This document shows positions 62,845 through 64,000 of a stretch of 64,000 bases of DNA, piece after piece (within the stretch, counting starts at the first letter, position 1; every line of letters starts with the position of its first letter). This DNA is from Clostridium beijerinckii (GTDB lineage Bacteria; Bacillota; Clostridia; Clostridiales; Clostridiaceae). A model generated the notes under the pieces. That model had not been told where the DNA came from, made no database searches, and saw only the letters and a program-made list of their open reading frames with translations. The position numbers and the translations under genes are program-made. The stretch spans positions 2,260,001-2,324,000 of the forward strand of contig NZ_CP073653.1 in assembly GCF_018223745.1 (NCBI RefSeq). The letters run 5' to 3'.

Positions 62845-63153
62845 TCACCTCTCGTATTTGATTTTCTTGTATTCAAATTCATATTCATGATCATATTCAT
62901 GTTCGTGCTCATGCTCATGATGATCATGGTCACAATCATAGCCTTTATGATCATGCTGTTTTTTATATGGTCTGTAAAGGTCTTTAAATATTGTTCCTTT
63001 TACGAAACCTTCTTTGCAAGAATACAAATTTTCATATTTTTGAGGTAATATATATGCGCGTGCATATTCATATTTTTTTGAATACTCTTTAGAATATTCT
63101 TTTGAATATTCTTTTGATTTACACATACAGTCATCATCGTCGCGTCTGTACAT
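62845..63153 (-). CDS. cotJA: Spore coat protein CotJA with unusual His/Glu-rich tail
   Basis: The core AYILPQKYENLYSCKEGF then VKGTIFKDLYRPY is the CotJA signature. It is preceded by a tandem repeat of K-E-Y-S units (KEYSKEYSKEYSKKYEYA) and followed by a tail rich in His, Asp, Glu and Tyr (HDHHEHEHEHEYDHEYEFEY). The tail looks metal-binding. I start at ATG 63153, after GAAGGAG at a spacing of about 12; a GTG at 63165 is directly on that site. First gene of cotJABC. Confidence 0.88.
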   Translation of the reverse strand: MYRRDDDDCMCKSKEYSKEYSKEYSKKYEYARAYILPQKYENLYSCKEGFVKGTIFKDLYRPYKKQHDHKGYDCDHDHHEHEHEHEYDHEYEFEYKKIKYER

Positions 63154-63295
63154 AAGGGTTAACACTCCTTCATTTGTTGTTCATTTATATAAGTATCTTA
63201 TGCGTATTATGAAATAATGTGATAATTTATAAAATATATTTTGAATTTTTGATATTCGTTGTCTGAAAATGTTATAAAGGAGTGTGAAATTAAAA

Positions 63296-63333
63296 TAAAG
63301 GCAGTATTTAGAAAAACTAATTACTACCTTCAC
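63296..63333. terminator. Terminator after the solute-binding protein gene
   Basis: AAGGTAGTAATTAG pairs with CTAAATACTGCCTT on the minus strand, followed by TTTATTTT. Confidence 0.65.
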
Positions 63334-63334
63334 T

Positions 63335-64000
63335 TTAATTTAGATAAATATGACCATCTGTAACTGAAACAAAGTAACTGCTATTTAAGCCGTATTTTTC
63401 GAGTATTTCAGGAATTGTTTTATCATATTTCATTTCATCTATTTTTTCATTTATTGCTTTTGCTAAAGTAATATCATTTTTCCTAACAGCAGCAGCTATT
63501 TTGCCAGGGGATTCAGGCGTATAATCTGTTGGAGGCAATACCCTCAAATATAAATTACTTCGAAAGATTATATATGAAGCAAAAATAGAATCAGTTATTG
63601 CGGCATCTATTTTTTTAGTACTTACTGCTGATAATAGATCATTTTGATTTTTAAATGAAACTACATCTTTAACAACACCCTCTACTTTCCATTTATTGGC
63701 TAGAACTAGAAAAGCTGTTCCTACTTGTGCACCTATTACAGCATTTTTAAAATCTTCCTTAAAGACAATTTTAGATACTTTAGGGGTAATTATTGCTTCA
63801 GATTCTTTATATAATATATTTGTAAACAATGCTTCTTTTTTTCGTTCATCTGTAACATACATTCCATCAGCTACTATATCTATGCTATCATCTGTATTTA
63901 ATTGTTTTAGTAAATCGTTAAATGGAATTTGCTTCATTTCTACCTTGTTTATTCCAAGCCTTTTAGCAGCTTCTCTTATAATTTCTGCATCAATTCCAGT
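63335..64000 (-). CDS. Family 3 solute-binding protein (partial)
   Basis: The frame runs off the right edge on the minus strand; 221 codons are visible. It contains TGIDAEIIREAAKRLGIN and IDIVADGMYVTDERKKEALF, then AVIGAQVGTAFLVLANKW and KIDAAITDS, all typical of SBP_bac_3 proteins that bind amino acids or related small acids for ABC uptake. The ligand-binding Asp (AAITDS) is present. The signal peptide and start lie outside the window, and so do any permease genes. Confidence 0.85.
   Translation of the reverse strand, partial: TGIDAEIIREAAKRLGINKVEMKQIPFNDLLKQLNTDDSIDIVADGMYVTDERKKEALFTNILYKESEAIITPKVSKIVFKEDFKNAVIGAQVGTAFLVLANKWKVEGVVKDVVSFKNQNDLLSAVSTKKIDAAITDSIFASYIIFRSNLYLRVLPPTDYTPESPGKIAAAVRKNDITLAKAINEKIDEMKYDKTIPEILEKYGLNSSYFVSVTDGHIYLN

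Overview
The window is very AT-rich DNA with strong AGGAGG-type ribosome binding sites. It carries a butyryl-CoA synthesis cluster (crt-bcd-etfB-etfA), a cotJA-cotJB-cotJC spore-coat operon and several low-GC Clostridium-type families. This points to a spore-forming, butyrate-producing Clostridium of the C. beijerinckii / saccharoperbutylacetonicum kind; the species is inferred, not proven.

Layout. 1-5350: a HepT/MntA-type toxin-antitoxin pair in one operon with an exonuclease-DinG helicase, followed by an IS200-type element and bracketed by inverted copies of a repeat. 5560-11600: small accessory genes (HNH nuclease, thioredoxin-like protein, coiled-coil HicA-like protein, XRE regulator, nucleotidyltransferase, secreted protein) among gene fragments. 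11640-14400: a decayed kdpD followed by an intact kup potassium transporter. 14590-25800: the metabolic core, crt-bcd-etfBA-maoC/phaJ, a PAS sigma-54 activator, a fused CoA-transferase and a GntP-type permease. Three sites fit the sigma-54 -24/-12 promoter, and two of them lie in a 107-bp duplication. Together these genes could import a hydroxy acid such as 3-hydroxybutyrate, activate it to the CoA ester, dehydrate it to crotonyl-CoA and reduce it to butyryl-CoA. 26300-34100: regulators, a methyltransferase, an IS256 element with an exact 8-bp target duplication, a TetR gene lacking a normal start codon, a small Cys-rich protein, a nitroreductase and a group II intron RT remnant. 34500-39600: a two-component system and an ABC exporter that share a 20-bp upstream sequence.

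39667-51517: two nearly identical IS3-family copies bracket a flavin island: ApbE, LysR, an FMN reductase and a fused FMN-reductase/FMN-bind/FAD flavoprotein that looks like a soluble NAD(P)H-dependent enoate reductase, followed by MarR plus a rhodanese-like protein. Each IS copy has its own 3-bp target duplication, so this is not a simple composite transposon. 52180-59790: a SEC-C protein, an unknown protein, AmtB, and a TetR plus PEP-synthase/rifampin-phosphotransferase-like pair. 60050-64000 (minus strand): an 8-oxoguanine-deaminase-like amidohydrolase behind a leader terminator, cotJABC and a partial solute-binding protein.

The most unusual content is non-coding. There are several families of small palindromic repeats. 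One roughly 95-bp element with two hairpins (copies at 41465, 42908, 56306, 59869) shows pairing-preserving changes between copies, and one copy appears to interrupt a small membrane-protein gene. A foldback element (about 433-548) can be compared with an apparent empty site at 5222-5330.
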